NCBI GenBank assembly: GCA_023131975.1
Contig: JAGLYV010000080.1
Coordinates: 1-36,595, forward strand
Direction: 5' to 3'
DNA length: 36,595 nucleotides
From: Candidatus Krumholzibacteriia bacterium
GTDB taxonomy: Bacteria; Krumholzibacteriota; Krumholzibacteriia; Krumholzibacteriales; Krumholzibacteriaceae
Within the stretch, counting starts at the first letter, position 1, and each line of letters begins with the position of its first letter. The notes beneath the pieces are model-generated. The model ran no database searches. It was not told the DNA's origin and worked only from the letters and a program-made list of their open reading frames with translations. Position numbers and translations under genes: made by a program. This document shows, piece after piece, positions 23,056 through 31,903 of this stretch.

Positions 23056-26022
23056 ATGAATGACGAGATGAGAAATAATATAAGATCAAGATATATCCAT
23101 CTGCTGGCTATAACGGCCTTTCTGGCCGCTGGAATACCGGCATCGCCGTCAGTGGCTTCTTCGGACCTTATCGACCCTTACTGGCAACAGAAGGCAGACA
23201 ACGCGATCAGGTGTGCCCTGGACCCCGAGACGCACATGCTGACCGGATCGAATGTCATAACATACACCAACAACTCCCCGGACACGCTGGACGCATTCTA
23301 CCTGCATCTCTATCCGAACGCCTTCCGGGAAAAGACCACTCCCCTTGTCGAGGATCACTTCCAGGATACATGGGCCATTCTTGTCGGCCTGACCGGTTCG
23401 GCACGCGGCTGGATGGATATCACCAGCCTTGCGGTCAACGGGGACAGTATCTCGTTCGATGTTGACGGGACGATCCTGAACGCGGCATTCCCCAGACCTC
23501 TTCTTCCAGGCAGAACAGTATCGATCGAAGTCGATTTCTCTGAGCTTGTGAGAAAAAAACTCGGCAGGTCCGGCTTCCTTGGGGACCACTACGATCTGGG
23601 CCAGTGGTACCCGAAGATGGTCGTGTACGATGACCTCGGCTGGCACCCCGATCAGTTCAGAAAAGGAGAGTTCTACGGTGAATTCGGCGATTTCGACGTC
23701 GAGATCACGATTCCCGCCGAATTCGTCATCGCTTCCACCGGCATCCTCGTCTCCGGTGACGCCGGATGGGAAAAGGCTATGGCCGCCGGGGAAAAAGCCG
23801 GAGAGACCGGCGAACATACCGGAAAAGCAGAGGACTCCATCACATACGGACCCGCGAAAACAGTGAAGTTCAGGGCTGAAAACGTTCACGATTTCGCCTG
23901 GTGCGCGGACCCCGAATTTGCCATGGAAAAGGCCGAATACAACGGATACGAGATCCGGGCTTTTTACCGGAAATGGAACAGCTCGTGGGCCGACTCTGCT
24001 CTCGCCAGGGGAATCCGCTGTATGAAATGGCTGGAAGACTTCGCTGGTCCATACGGATATCCACAGATCAGCATCGTCGATGTCCCCAGCGGCGGCGGGA
24101 TGGAATATCCGATGCTCGTGATGAACGGCTCGGCCGACGAAGACCTCATGCTTCATGAACTCGGCCACAACTGGTTCTACGGGATGCTGGCCAACGATGA
24201 ACGTGAAGAAGCCTGGATGGACGAGGGTATGACAAACTACCAGACATACCTTCACCGGGAGACAGAATCGGGCCCCTATGGGGGCGAGGACGAACAATTA
24301 TTCATGTCGTTCTTTAAACCACGCAAGATATGGGACAGCCTCTCCCGGGAAGTCATCTACTACCATCGCACCGGATTCGCCGAGCGCGTCGCCACGCCCT
24401 ATCATGAGTTCAGGAACTGCGGACGCACGATGGTCTACACGAAGGGTATGCTCTTCATGAGAGCTTTGCGTTATCACGTGGGAGACGCTGATTTTCGCAG
24501 AATAATGCATGCATACTTTGAAAAATGGAAATTCAAACACGTCGACGAGGACGCGTTCCTCGACGTATGTGAGGAGATATCCGGACAGGACCTCGGGGAG
24601 TTCTTTATACAATGGCTCCACTCCACGAAGAACTGCGATTACAAGGTAGACCGTTTCAAAGTATCAAAATCGACTGACGGATTCACCGCCGATGTCAGGG
24701 TGAAACGGAAGGGCGAGATGATGATGCCCCTTACCCTGGCTTTCCGGCTCAAAAACGGTAACACGGTCACGGAGAAGGTCGACGGCATGCCGCGCGAATC
24801 CGAAAACACCTTCACTTTCCCTGTAGAACCTGTCTCGGTGGCTATCAACCCGGATAACGAGATCCTCGATATCTATCTCCAGGACAATTTCTCTCCACGG
24901 AAACGCGAGCTGAAGCTGGAGTTGCTTCAGGGTGGTTACTATCCATCAGACGCCTACCAGTTTACGGTGATGCCGCTCGGATATTATAACGATATCGACG
25001 GGGGCAAAGCCGGATTGCGACTGAAGGGCAGCTATGACGGTATCTACAGGAATTTTACGCTCCAGGGGTTTTACGGATTCGAAAGTGGAGAGGTCGACGT
25101 CTACGGTTCTTTCGAAAACCCTCTGCCCTATTTCGGCAGAGAAGCCGACTGGAAAATTGACGGATACTACAGGGAGGGCAGGCAGGGAGCGAGCCTCTCG
25201 ATCTTCAAGACGAGACGCAAACATCTTTCCCAGCCTATTGCAAAACGATACACGCTCCGCCTCGGCTATCAGGAACTCACCGATCCCGCCTACGTATATC
25301 CCGGCATGTATGAAGAGGGAAAGAATATCAAAGCATCCCTCCTCATAGCCTCATACCCGAAGACCGATATATTCAACACTTCTTTCTTTCTCGGGCTCGA
25401 CCGGTCGTTCTATGGCAGTGACTTCAACTACGAAAAATTGACCTTCAGCGCCAGAATATGGCCTTCCAGACACTGGCCCCTGCCTTTCGAACCGAGGATG
25501 AGACTGTTCTTCGGTAGAGCTACTATGGACCCCCCGCTTCAGGAGATGTTCAACCTGGCAGGAGCAGGCCCGGTCGACAAGGAGGACTTCTTCTGGTTGA
25601 GGAGCAGAGGCGCTTTCCCGGAAGACTACTACAACAATTTCCATGTGGCTGGAGATGCTAACCTGCGCGGCTATTTCGATGGAGATTTCAGTTTCAGATC
25701 TATCGTATCGTCAAATATCGAGATAAAGCTTCCCTTCCTTCCTGTGGGCAAGAGACTCTCAAATATCCTGCGGCCCGAGCTGTACATCTTCTACGATTAC
25801 GGCAAGGCCCTCGGGGAAGATCCGCTTGAGGCACTTCCCACCGAAGCCAGGGATGCGCTCGGAGAAGATGCCTTCGACAGCGTCCTCCAGGATGCCGGAG
25901 CAGGTATAAGGATCTGGAAGCTCACGGCGGAATTCCCATTCTATCTGAGCCATCCGGAGATCAGCGGTGAGACGGAGCAATGGGACATGCGCTGGACGAT
26001 AGGATTCAGCAGCCTGTTCTAG
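23056..26022 (+). CDS. M1 (gluzincin) metallopeptidase with C-terminal Omp85-like beta barrel
   Basis: 988 residues: signal peptide (to about 35); M1 N-terminal domain; catalytic domain with GGGMEYP (E350, counterpart of GAMEN), HELGH at 367-371, E390 at the expected 18-residue spacing, and Y461 in VYTKG; an Ig-like domain (about 520-615); then about 370 residues of alternating strands with aromatic ends. That last part includes NLRGYFDGDF (L870-Y873), like the (V/L)RG(F/Y) loop motif of the Omp85/BamA superfamily, and ends in WTIGFSSLF with a C-terminal Phe as outer-membrane barrels do. This suggests an aminopeptidase tethered by its own barrel. GGAAGGG abuts the first ATG; ATG at 23068 is a possible alternative. 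Barrel assignment is by eye. Confidence 0.88.
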   Translation: MNDEMRNNIRSRYIHLLAITAFLAAGIPASPSVASSDLIDPYWQQKADNAIRCALDPETHMLTGSNVITYTNNSPDTLDAFYLHLYPNAFREKTTPLVEDHFQDTWAILVGLTGSARGWMDITSLAVNGDSISFDVDGTILNAAFPRPLLPGRTVSIEVDFSELVRKKLGRSGFLGDHYDLGQWYPKMVVYDDLGWHPDQFRKGEFYGEFGDFDVEITIPAEFVIASTGILVSGDAGWEKAMAAGEKAGETGEHTGKAEDSITYGPAKTVKFRAENVHDFAWCADPEFAMEKAEYNGYEIRAFYRKWNSSWADSALARGIRCMKWLEDFAGPYGYPQISIVDVPSGGGMEYPMLVMNGSADEDLMLHELGHNWFYGMLANDEREEAWMDEGMTNYQTYLHRETESGPYGGEDEQLFMSFFKPRKIWDSLSREVIYYHRTGFAERVATPYHEFRNCGRTMVYTKGMLFMRALRYHVGDADFRRIMHAYFEKWKFKHVDEDAFLDVCEEISGQDLGEFFIQWLHSTKNCDYKVDRFKVSKSTDGFTADVRVKRKGEMMMPLTLAFRLKNGNTVTEKVDGMPRESENTFTFPVEPVSVAINPDNEILDIYLQDNFSPRKRELKLELLQGGYYPSDAYQFTVMPLGYYNDIDGGKAGLRLKGSYDGIYRNFTLQGFYGFESGEVDVYGSFENPLPYFGREADWKIDGYYREGRQGASLSIFKTRRKHLSQPIAKRYTLRLGYQELTDPAYVYPGMYEEGKNIKASLLIASYPKTDIFNTSFFLGLDRSFYGSDFNYEKLTFSARIWPSRHWPLPFEPRMRLFFGRATMDPPLQEMFNLAGAGPVDKEDFFWLRSRGAFPEDYYNNFHVAGDANLRGYFDGDFSFRSIVSSNIEIKLPFLPVGKRLSNILRPELYIFYDYGKALGEDPLEALPTEARDALGEDAFDSVLQDAGAGIRIWKLTAEFPFYLSHPEISGETEQWDMRWTIGFSSLF

Positions 26023-26107
26023 GAAATGTCCACGAATATCAACGAGCGGATATCAGAGAAAAGATATCGCCATTGAGACGGGATCAGGATCGAGACGGAG
26101 GGCCGGG

Positions 26108-27274
26108 TCAGTGCGCGACCATTCGTTTCAGGTCGGCAAGGGCTGACTGAAGGCGCTCCCTGCAGATCGGGTCTTTTTCATTCAGGACAACAGCCTCAAG
26201 GTCCTCTATGGCAGCGGTATATTCGGCTTCGGCAAGCACACCGGCGGCGAATGCCCTGACCTCGGGGGATAGATCCCTTATCATACCAGCCGCCCATCTG
26301 AACCCGTTGCGGTACCGTTTTGCCCTGAGTTCTTTTAACGCCCCGATCTTTATGGCGGGATCCTCATCGAAGAGTTTCCAGTAGAGTTCAGTCTCGAACT
26401 CGTCGCTGTGCATTATCTCGGCTTTCCCGAGTCCCGGCCTGGTGACCTCCGCGGAATAACCGACCAGGTCCACACGCGCGACATACCTGACCATGCGGGG
26501 CACCATCCATCTCATGCCTGTTGTGGACTCGGGATGGCCGGCGCACGCGAACACCCGCCCTCTCCCCGCTTCCTCGCAAAGCAGGAACGATTTGCCGGGC
26601 GTCATGCCCCGCGGGGCGTTTCCCGTATGATGGACATCGCTGCCGTTGACGGCAAGCTCGTCGTAAGCGACATTTTTCGCGCCGGACGGGGGAACAAATA
26701 CCGGCCCGTCATGATACTGGATGTACCCGTACCGGTAGTCCTTCATCTCGGGAAATATCTCCAGGCCTTTTTCGGTGAATGATACTTCGACCAGCGCGCT
26801 GCCACGCTTGTCGTGTATCCTGTCGATCGTGTCGGCACCGATCAGTCCGAGGCAGGGATAGCCCTTCGAGTCGGATACAAGGTAGGCGCCGGCGCAGATA
26901 CCGACGATACCTTTTCCCCTCTCCCGGACAAAACGGACGACTTCCTCGTGCAATCCGCTTCCCATGCTGTTGTTCTGCTTGCTGCCGCTCCCTCCGGGAA
27001 AGATTATCACGTCAAGTTCATCGAGCTTGCCCGTATAGATGTCGGCAGGCCCGATCAGAGAGGGTACGATCCCGGGATCGATCCTGAGAGCTTCGAACGT
27101 CTCGATCACACAGGCTGGACTGGCTCCGCCTCCATTGTACACCCCGGCCCTTATCAACGGCTCCAGTTCGTCTCCAGCGGACAGCCCCTGTCTTTCGCCC
27201 GCCTCTGAAAAAGGCGCCCAGGCAATAAGGACAAGGCCGAGAACCGCAATGCTCTTCATCAGGAATTGTTTCAT
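26108..27274 (-). CDS. secreted BPL-N/DJ-1-type glutamine-amidotransferase-like protein with C-terminal HEAT-like repeats
   Basis: 388 residues with a signal peptide (to about 25). Residues about 40-270 match the class I glutamine-amidotransferase-like fold of the biotin-protein-ligase N-terminal (BPL_N) family: RAGVYNGGGASPACV, then DVIIFPGGSGSKQN, the nucleophile elbow GICAGAYL with C127, and a later GHPESTTG that could give the His. The family's enzymatic role is unclear. Residues about 295-388 are helix pairs (IKIGALKELRAKRYRNGF, SPEVRAFAAGVLAEAEY) like HEAT/PBS repeats. It is convergent with the M1 gene. Function is open: a periplasmic peptidase or amidase acting on envelope material is one guess. 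Confidence 0.8.
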   Translation of the reverse strand: MKQFLMKSIAVLGLVLIAWAPFSEAGERQGLSAGDELEPLIRAGVYNGGGASPACVIETFEALRIDPGIVPSLIGPADIYTGKLDELDVIIFPGGSGSKQNNSMGSGLHEEVVRFVRERGKGIVGICAGAYLVSDSKGYPCLGLIGADTIDRIHDKRGSALVEVSFTEKGLEIFPEMKDYRYGYIQYHDGPVFVPPSGAKNVAYDELAVNGSDVHHTGNAPRGMTPGKSFLLCEEAGRGRVFACAGHPESTTGMRWMVPRMVRYVARVDLVGYSAEVTRPGLGKAEIMHSDEFETELYWKLFDEDPAIKIGALKELRAKRYRNGFRWAAGMIRDLSPEVRAFAAGVLAEAEYTAAIEDLEAVVLNEKDPICRERLQSALADLKRMVAH

Positions 27275-27340
27275 AGATCACCGTAGATCCTGTTAAAAAC
27301 CCGCGTACTATCAACCCTTTTTATTCAAACGAGCCGCGCG

Positions 27341-28843
27341 CTAGCGCAGCAGGACTATCTTCTCTGACCGGGTCGTTCCCGGCGCCTCGAGAAGATAGAA
27401 ATAGACCCCTGGATTCGCCGCGGTACCGTCAGCGTCCCGTCCGTCCCACTGGACCTCATAACTGCCCGTATCCCGGTCGAGTTCTTCCACGACTTTCACC
27501 ACTCTACCTCTCACATCGAATATAGTGATCTTCACTCTTCCCGGTGAATCTATCGTGTAGAGGATGTTGAACTTTTCTTCCATGGGCGTAGGGAATGGAT
27601 TGGGATAGGAGGAAGCTTTACTTGAAAATTCTGTGATCTCGAATACGTCATCACTGAGATCTATGGCCCGGATATTGCCGTCGAGCCAGGCCGTCAACTT
27701 CACCATGACATGTTCGCTGGCTATTTCAGGAACCAGCCAGCCGTAAACCTCCACTCCGGTCAAGCCGGATGCTATCGGATTATCGAAAGGACCCGCCGCG
27801 CCACTGATACTGTACGCGAGTGATATCGAGTCGGGTTCGAGGCCGGGATTGCTCCACCGGACCGCATACTCCATACCGCTGTAAATCGTCTGACCTCCAT
27901 TGGGGGAGATCAGGCTTGTGAAGGGCGCATACTGGATCTGCGAAGCGAGGAAACCTATCTGGCTCATACCATACCTGATATATATATACCCCCCGTCACC
28001 CCAACTCTCGCCCCAGCTGTTCTTCACGATCCAGGCTCCGCCTCCATCGCAGGCTGTATCGTCCCATCCGACTATCAGCACAGCATGATCCACGTAATTG
28101 ATATAGTCGTTATAATCGAAACAGCCTCCATCGTAGTTGTTAAAGAAAGAACTGGTCCTGACCGCCGAGTAGACAGGGCCGCTCAGAAGCGCCGTTTTGA
28201 TCGATGTGACATCGTAGGCCACCACTGAATAACCTGTCATGACGGCGACTGAAGTGCAGAAGGCCTGCCCGCAGCTTCCCCCGTCAACCCCGGTATAGGG
28301 AATGCAATTCTCCGTTATGGCCCCGAAAGAAACTAGGAGATTATAGGCGTCATGGGCGTTGCCACCACCACATCCTTGCCCATCTTTGTTACAATCCATG
28401 ATATGCTGTTCGGACAGGTCCATCATCATGCCATCATATATGGCAATGTGCCCCTCCAGCTGGCCGATCGCGGCGAAGGCCCAGCACGAACCGCAGGCGC
28501 CCTGGTCTCTCACTCCGGTCACTCCCGAAAGGGTCCTCCAGTCGAAGACCGGATCGTCGATACCTGCTCCAGGATAACTGAACCCGCCGGGGACGAATGG
28601 TGGCAGCGACGCCCACTCTTCCTTCGATGGCGGGATAAAACCGGTCCTTTGTGCCAGCTCTTCCTTCGAGAGTCCCGAAAGGGGAGTCCGCCCGACAGTG
28701 AAGCTGTACCCCTTTTCCGCGATGATCTGCCTGAGTGCTTCAAGCTCGCTTTCGATGTCCTCGACGTTTTCGCCGACAATGGGCACCGCCAGGATCGATA
28801 CGGCAAGACACAATACTACACAGGTGAATACAGAACGATGCAT
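27341..28843 (-). CDS. secreted papain-family (C1A) cysteine protease with C-terminal sorting/FlgD-like domain
   Basis: 500 residues from ATG 28843, which has GAGG 6 nt upstream. Signal peptide (to about 24), a propeptide-like stretch (about 25-95), then a complete C1A domain: Q114 and C120 in DQGACGSCWAF, H253 in VDHAVLIVGW, N275 in VKNSWGESWGDGGY. A beta-rich domain (about 300-410) follows, and the last 85 residues are the widespread FlgD-Ig/type-IX-like C-terminal domain (YPNPF near its start, VKITIFDVRGRVVKVV, GVYFYLLEA, ending EKIVLLR). It would be exported and probably surface-attached or released. The sigma-54-type regulator ends 65 nt upstream on the same strand, so the protease may be co-transcribed with it. 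No matching export machinery is in the window. Confidence 0.92.
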   Translation of the reverse strand: MHRSVFTCVVLCLAVSILAVPIVGENVEDIESELEALRQIIAEKGYSFTVGRTPLSGLSKEELAQRTGFIPPSKEEWASLPPFVPGGFSYPGAGIDDPVFDWRTLSGVTGVRDQGACGSCWAFAAIGQLEGHIAIYDGMMMDLSEQHIMDCNKDGQGCGGGNAHDAYNLLVSFGAITENCIPYTGVDGGSCGQAFCTSVAVMTGYSVVAYDVTSIKTALLSGPVYSAVRTSSFFNNYDGGCFDYNDYINYVDHAVLIVGWDDTACDGGGAWIVKNSWGESWGDGGYIYIRYGMSQIGFLASQIQYAPFTSLISPNGGQTIYSGMEYAVRWSNPGLEPDSISLAYSISGAAGPFDNPIASGLTGVEVYGWLVPEIASEHVMVKLTAWLDGNIRAIDLSDDVFEITEFSSKASSYPNPFPTPMEEKFNILYTIDSPGRVKITIFDVRGRVVKVVEELDRDTGSYEVQWDGRDADGTAANPGVYFYLLEAPGTTRSEKIVLLR

Positions 28844-28908
28844 ATAGACCTCACATAGCAGGGGAGGGATCAAAAAACCACTCGTCACAAATTGAATATA
28901 CCAGAAAT

Positions 28909-31323
28909 CTAGAAAATATCCATTTCCTTCAGTACTCTATAGAAAGTGCTTCTCGAAACACCGAGTTCACGGGCGGCAGCCGACTTGTTCCCGTTCGTTT
29001 TTACGAGACTCGATACGACGAGGCTCCGGATCTCCCGCGGATCCCTCACGAGCCCTATGGAAGGAATGTCCTTCGTCTTCAAGGGACTGGCCTTTGCCGC
29101 CGCGCCGCCATCAAACCCGCCGATGTAATGGGTCCTGATATTCACGGGAAGGTCGTTCCTGCCGATGCGTCCCGTACTTTTACCTATTATAGCCAGTATC
29201 TTGACGACACTTATCAACTGCCTTACATTCCCCGGCCAATGGTAGACCTTGAGCAGTTCGACAAGTCCGTTCTCGACAAGGGGGTCGCATCCTGACTGTT
29301 TCATGTACCAGGAGAACAGCGCCTCGATATCTTCTTTTCTTCTTCTCAACGGTTCAAGCTCGATCGATGCCGTCAGCACCCTGTAATAAAAATCCTTTCT
29401 AAGCCCACCATTTCTCAGTAGAGATTCGACGTTCTGGTTCGTGGCTGAGACGAGCCTGACATCGACCGGCCGTTCTCTCGATTCCCCCACTCTTCTTATC
29501 TTCTGTTCCTGGAAAAATCTCAGAAGCTTTGCCTGCTGGGATACTGAAAGTTCGGAGATCTCGTCGAGAAAAAGAGTTCCTCCCGAGGCTCTTTCTATGA
29601 TCCCCACCCTGTCCCGGTCTGCCCCGGTGAAGGCGCCCTTTCTGTGACCGAACAATTCACTTTCAAAGACACTCTCCGTTATAGACGCGCAGTTGATCGC
29701 GACAAATGGCCCGCCGGCCCTGTCGCTGCGCCCGTGAAGGAGCCTGGCGACGACTTCCTTGCCAGTCCCGGTCTCTCCCGTGATCAGGACCGGGATCGTG
29801 CTGGACGCCAGCGAGACCGCCTTCTCTACGACATGGCGCATCTGGTCCGACCTGGCGACCACGGAGCCCTCACGAAGCCACTCGTCATCGAACTTCAGCC
29901 TGGTAAACCCCGAAAGATCCTCTTCCTGCCACGATTCATTCAGCAACTTCCCCGTCAACCGGTCACATCGGGACACCTCATCCTCGAGCCCTATCGACTG
30001 GTAGAGGTACGCCGCCTCCGTGGCATAGATCCTCGCTTCAGTGAAAAGTCTTCTGCGGCTGGATCCATCACCGTCGACTTTTCTGGCCCATACGACAAGA
30101 GCCTCCGCGGCTGACTCACAGGTACTCGCCAGCTCGAAAGACTCGTTGATCATGCGCAGAATCGATATGCCTTCATTAAAATATGATATTGAAAGTTCAT
30201 AGTTGCCCATCGCGGCTTCGAGGCGGGCGAATGCCCTCAGAACGCACCCGAGTTCATAGTCGTCGTGGAGGCTCGTCGTCAGCTTCATGCTTTTCTCAAG
30301 AGCCGTTTTTGCCTCGTCGAAATTTCCACAAGCTATATTCAGATCTCCAAGTCTTCTGTATACTTCCGCCGCGATATCCCCCGAAGGAGCTATTTCGAGA
30401 GCGAGCTTTTCTGCCACGACAAGATATTGCCTTGCCCGGATACGATCGCCTCTCTTGAGCGCCGTCTCGCCCAGGAATTCCGCGGCAAGCGCTTCACCTC
30501 TCCTGTATCCCGACTCTCTGGCTTTCCTGTACGCGCGCCTGAGAAGTCGCTCGGCATCCTCGAACTTTCCGAGATACATGTTTACCCGGGCCCTGGCTAT
30601 CTGAGATTCAGCCATTCCGAAGGTGTCTCCGAGGGTTTCGAATGACTTTCCGGACCTGATGAGAAGTTCCTCCGCCTCCCTGTATTTTCCTGTCCTGTAC
30701 AACAGGATTCCCATCATATGACAGGTCGCCGCCAGTTGTTTCCCATCGCCGGTGATGTTGAAACAATCTGTCGCGTTGTTATAGTATTCCTCCGCCTGTT
30801 CAAAGAAGGACCTCTGAAAAGACGTGTACCCGAGCATATACAGGACATTACCCAGCATGAACCTGTCGCCTGACGAAAGATAATACTGCCTGCAGGCCTC
30901 CAGGAGAAGGTTCGCGCTGAGATAATCTCCCTTCCAGAAACAGGCCTTGCCCAGGCAGAATCTCAGGAAAAACTCATCTTCCCGGCAACGTTTGTCGCGC
31001 AGAGCGGAACGAAGCAGCTTTTCGGCACCGGAAGGGTCCCCGATCTTGATCAATATCTGTGATTTGAGGAAAATATAGTCTTTTTCTGTCCGGATGTCCG
31101 GATAGAGATCGAGCAGAGTATCCAGTACCGAAGAGGCTCTGTCATGTTCACAGGAATTGTAAAGCGCCCTGGCAAGAAGAAGCGACAGATCCCTGTGCTC
31201 CGCCGAAGGGATATCGGCAAGGTCCAGCCAGTCCGACCGGTCAAGAGTCGACAGGGCAGACCTGTAATCCTCCTTGTCCACATACGCTTCGATTTTGCTA
31301 ATCAGTTCAGTTACTTCAGCCAT
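28909..31323 (-). CDS. TPR-containing sigma-54-dependent transcriptional activator
   Basis: About 804 residues from ATG 31323. Residues about 1-450 are TPR-like helix pairs (QAEEYYNNATDCFNI, KLTTSLHDDYELGCVL), taking the place of a receiver domain as sensor. The AAA+ domain (about 485-720) has Walker A GETGTGKE, the sigma-54 contact loop GAFTGA, Walker B GGTLFLDEI and an arginine-finger region RVGESRERPVDVRLVSATN. The C-terminal Fis-type helix-turn-helix is GNKSAAARELGVSRSTFYRVL. It therefore should remodel RNA polymerase-sigma-54 at target promoters in answer to a protein or peptide bound by the TPRs. No Shine-Dalgarno marks the start; ATG codons at 31356 and 31377 are alternatives. It lies between a small secreted protein and the C1A protease. 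Confidence 0.92.
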   Translation of the reverse strand: MAEVTELISKIEAYVDKEDYRSALSTLDRSDWLDLADIPSAEHRDLSLLLARALYNSCEHDRASSVLDTLLDLYPDIRTEKDYIFLKSQILIKIGDPSGAEKLLRSALRDKRCREDEFFLRFCLGKACFWKGDYLSANLLLEACRQYYLSSGDRFMLGNVLYMLGYTSFQRSFFEQAEEYYNNATDCFNITGDGKQLAATCHMMGILLYRTGKYREAEELLIRSGKSFETLGDTFGMAESQIARARVNMYLGKFEDAERLLRRAYRKARESGYRRGEALAAEFLGETALKRGDRIRARQYLVVAEKLALEIAPSGDIAAEVYRRLGDLNIACGNFDEAKTALEKSMKLTTSLHDDYELGCVLRAFARLEAAMGNYELSISYFNEGISILRMINESFELASTCESAAEALVVWARKVDGDGSSRRRLFTEARIYATEAAYLYQSIGLEDEVSRCDRLTGKLLNESWQEEDLSGFTRLKFDDEWLREGSVVARSDQMRHVVEKAVSLASSTIPVLITGETGTGKEVVARLLHGRSDRAGGPFVAINCASITESVFESELFGHRKGAFTGADRDRVGIIERASGGTLFLDEISELSVSQQAKLLRFFQEQKIRRVGESRERPVDVRLVSATNQNVESLLRNGGLRKDFYYRVLTASIELEPLRRRKEDIEALFSWYMKQSGCDPLVENGLVELLKVYHWPGNVRQLISVVKILAIIGKSTGRIGRNDLPVNIRTHYIGGFDGGAAAKASPLKTKDIPSIGLVRDPREIRSLVVSSLVKTNGNKSAAARELGVSRSTFYRVLKEMDIF

Positions 31324-31420
31324 ATTCGATCGGCGATCTGGCCTGGTCCTCCACATCTGAATCCCGGCGGATACCATCCAGTCTGGTTAATGGTACTCTG
31401 TCTCACACACAGGTAAGAGA

Positions 31421-31780
31421 TCAGAACAACTGACTGATCGCCCTGCCCAGGGTCTCGCCCAGTACCCGTATAATGACTTCGATATCCCATCCCGACGCAA
31501 GAGGTCCACTTGGTCCCTCTCCGTTCTGATCGGAATCCGGCCCGATAAGGGTTCCCCCACCGTTGCCTCCATTAAATCCCTGTCCCCCCGGCTGATGTCT
31601 GTTGAGGAAGGGGTCGTGCCCCGGCTCCCCGAACTGCCCCGTATCATATACAGCCTGTATTTCAGTTTTTACCAGGCTTTCGTCGCGGGCATGTGATCTC
31701 AGCGGAAGAAGGATGAATGAGACGGCAAGGAGCACAGGGAGAACTATGAACCGTATCGAATTTCCCCGTAAGAATCTCAT
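31421..31780 (-). CDS. small secreted Gly/Pro-rich protein, family unknown
   Basis: 119 residues. The start at 31780 has GGAGG 5 nt upstream. A clear signal peptide (basic MRFLRGNSIRF, then a hydrophobic core to about residue 29, SHA cleavage site). The mature part is low-complexity in the middle (NGGNGGGTLIGP) and ends in a short amphipathic helix (IEVIIRVLGETLGRAISQLF). No known domain was recognised. It is preceded by a strong sigma-70 promoter and followed after about 97 nt by the TPR-NtrC regulator on the same strand, so both likely share a transcript. A signal or substrate role in that regulatory unit is speculation. Confidence 0.7.
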   Translation of the reverse strand: MRFLRGNSIRFIVLPVLLAVSFILLPLRSHARDESLVKTEIQAVYDTGQFGEPGHDPFLNRHQPGGQGFNGGNGGGTLIGPDSDQNGEGPSGPLASGWDIEVIIRVLGETLGRAISQLF

Positions 31781-31807
31781 TGATGCCTCCATATCTGTGG
31801 TTCGCCA

Positions 31808-31835
31808 AGTATACACCAGATTCCCCATCTGTCAA
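31808..31835 (-). promoter_or_regulatory. sigma-70 promoter for the small secreted protein and regulator genes
   Basis: On the minus strand a perfect TTGACA (31835-31830), a 16-bp spacer and TATACT (31813-31808). It gives a leader of about 20 nt. Both hexamers and the spacer length are the same as in the arsR-trx promoter. Confidence 0.7.
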
Positions 31836-31903
31836 GTGGGTCATTTTGGAGTATGACTTCTCGTATCTGGTGGTGTGTCTTTGAGCTATCGTGGAATTTC
31901 GGA

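Noticed and set aside
26028-26075. GATATC...GATATC repeat between the convergent M1 and BPL-N-like genes as a terminator
   Set aside because: Only a 6-bp AT-rich stem with no T-tract.
27334-27343. GCGCTAGCGC palindrome at the end of the protease gene as a terminator
   Set aside because: Arms are too short with no loop, and the palindrome overlaps the stop codon; only a distant A/T stretch follows.
28844-28920. Sigma-54 (-24/-12) promoter in front of the C1A protease gene
   Set aside because: No TGGCAC-N5-TTGC-like match with the right GG/GC spacing was seen, so autoregulation by the upstream activator is not supported by sequence.
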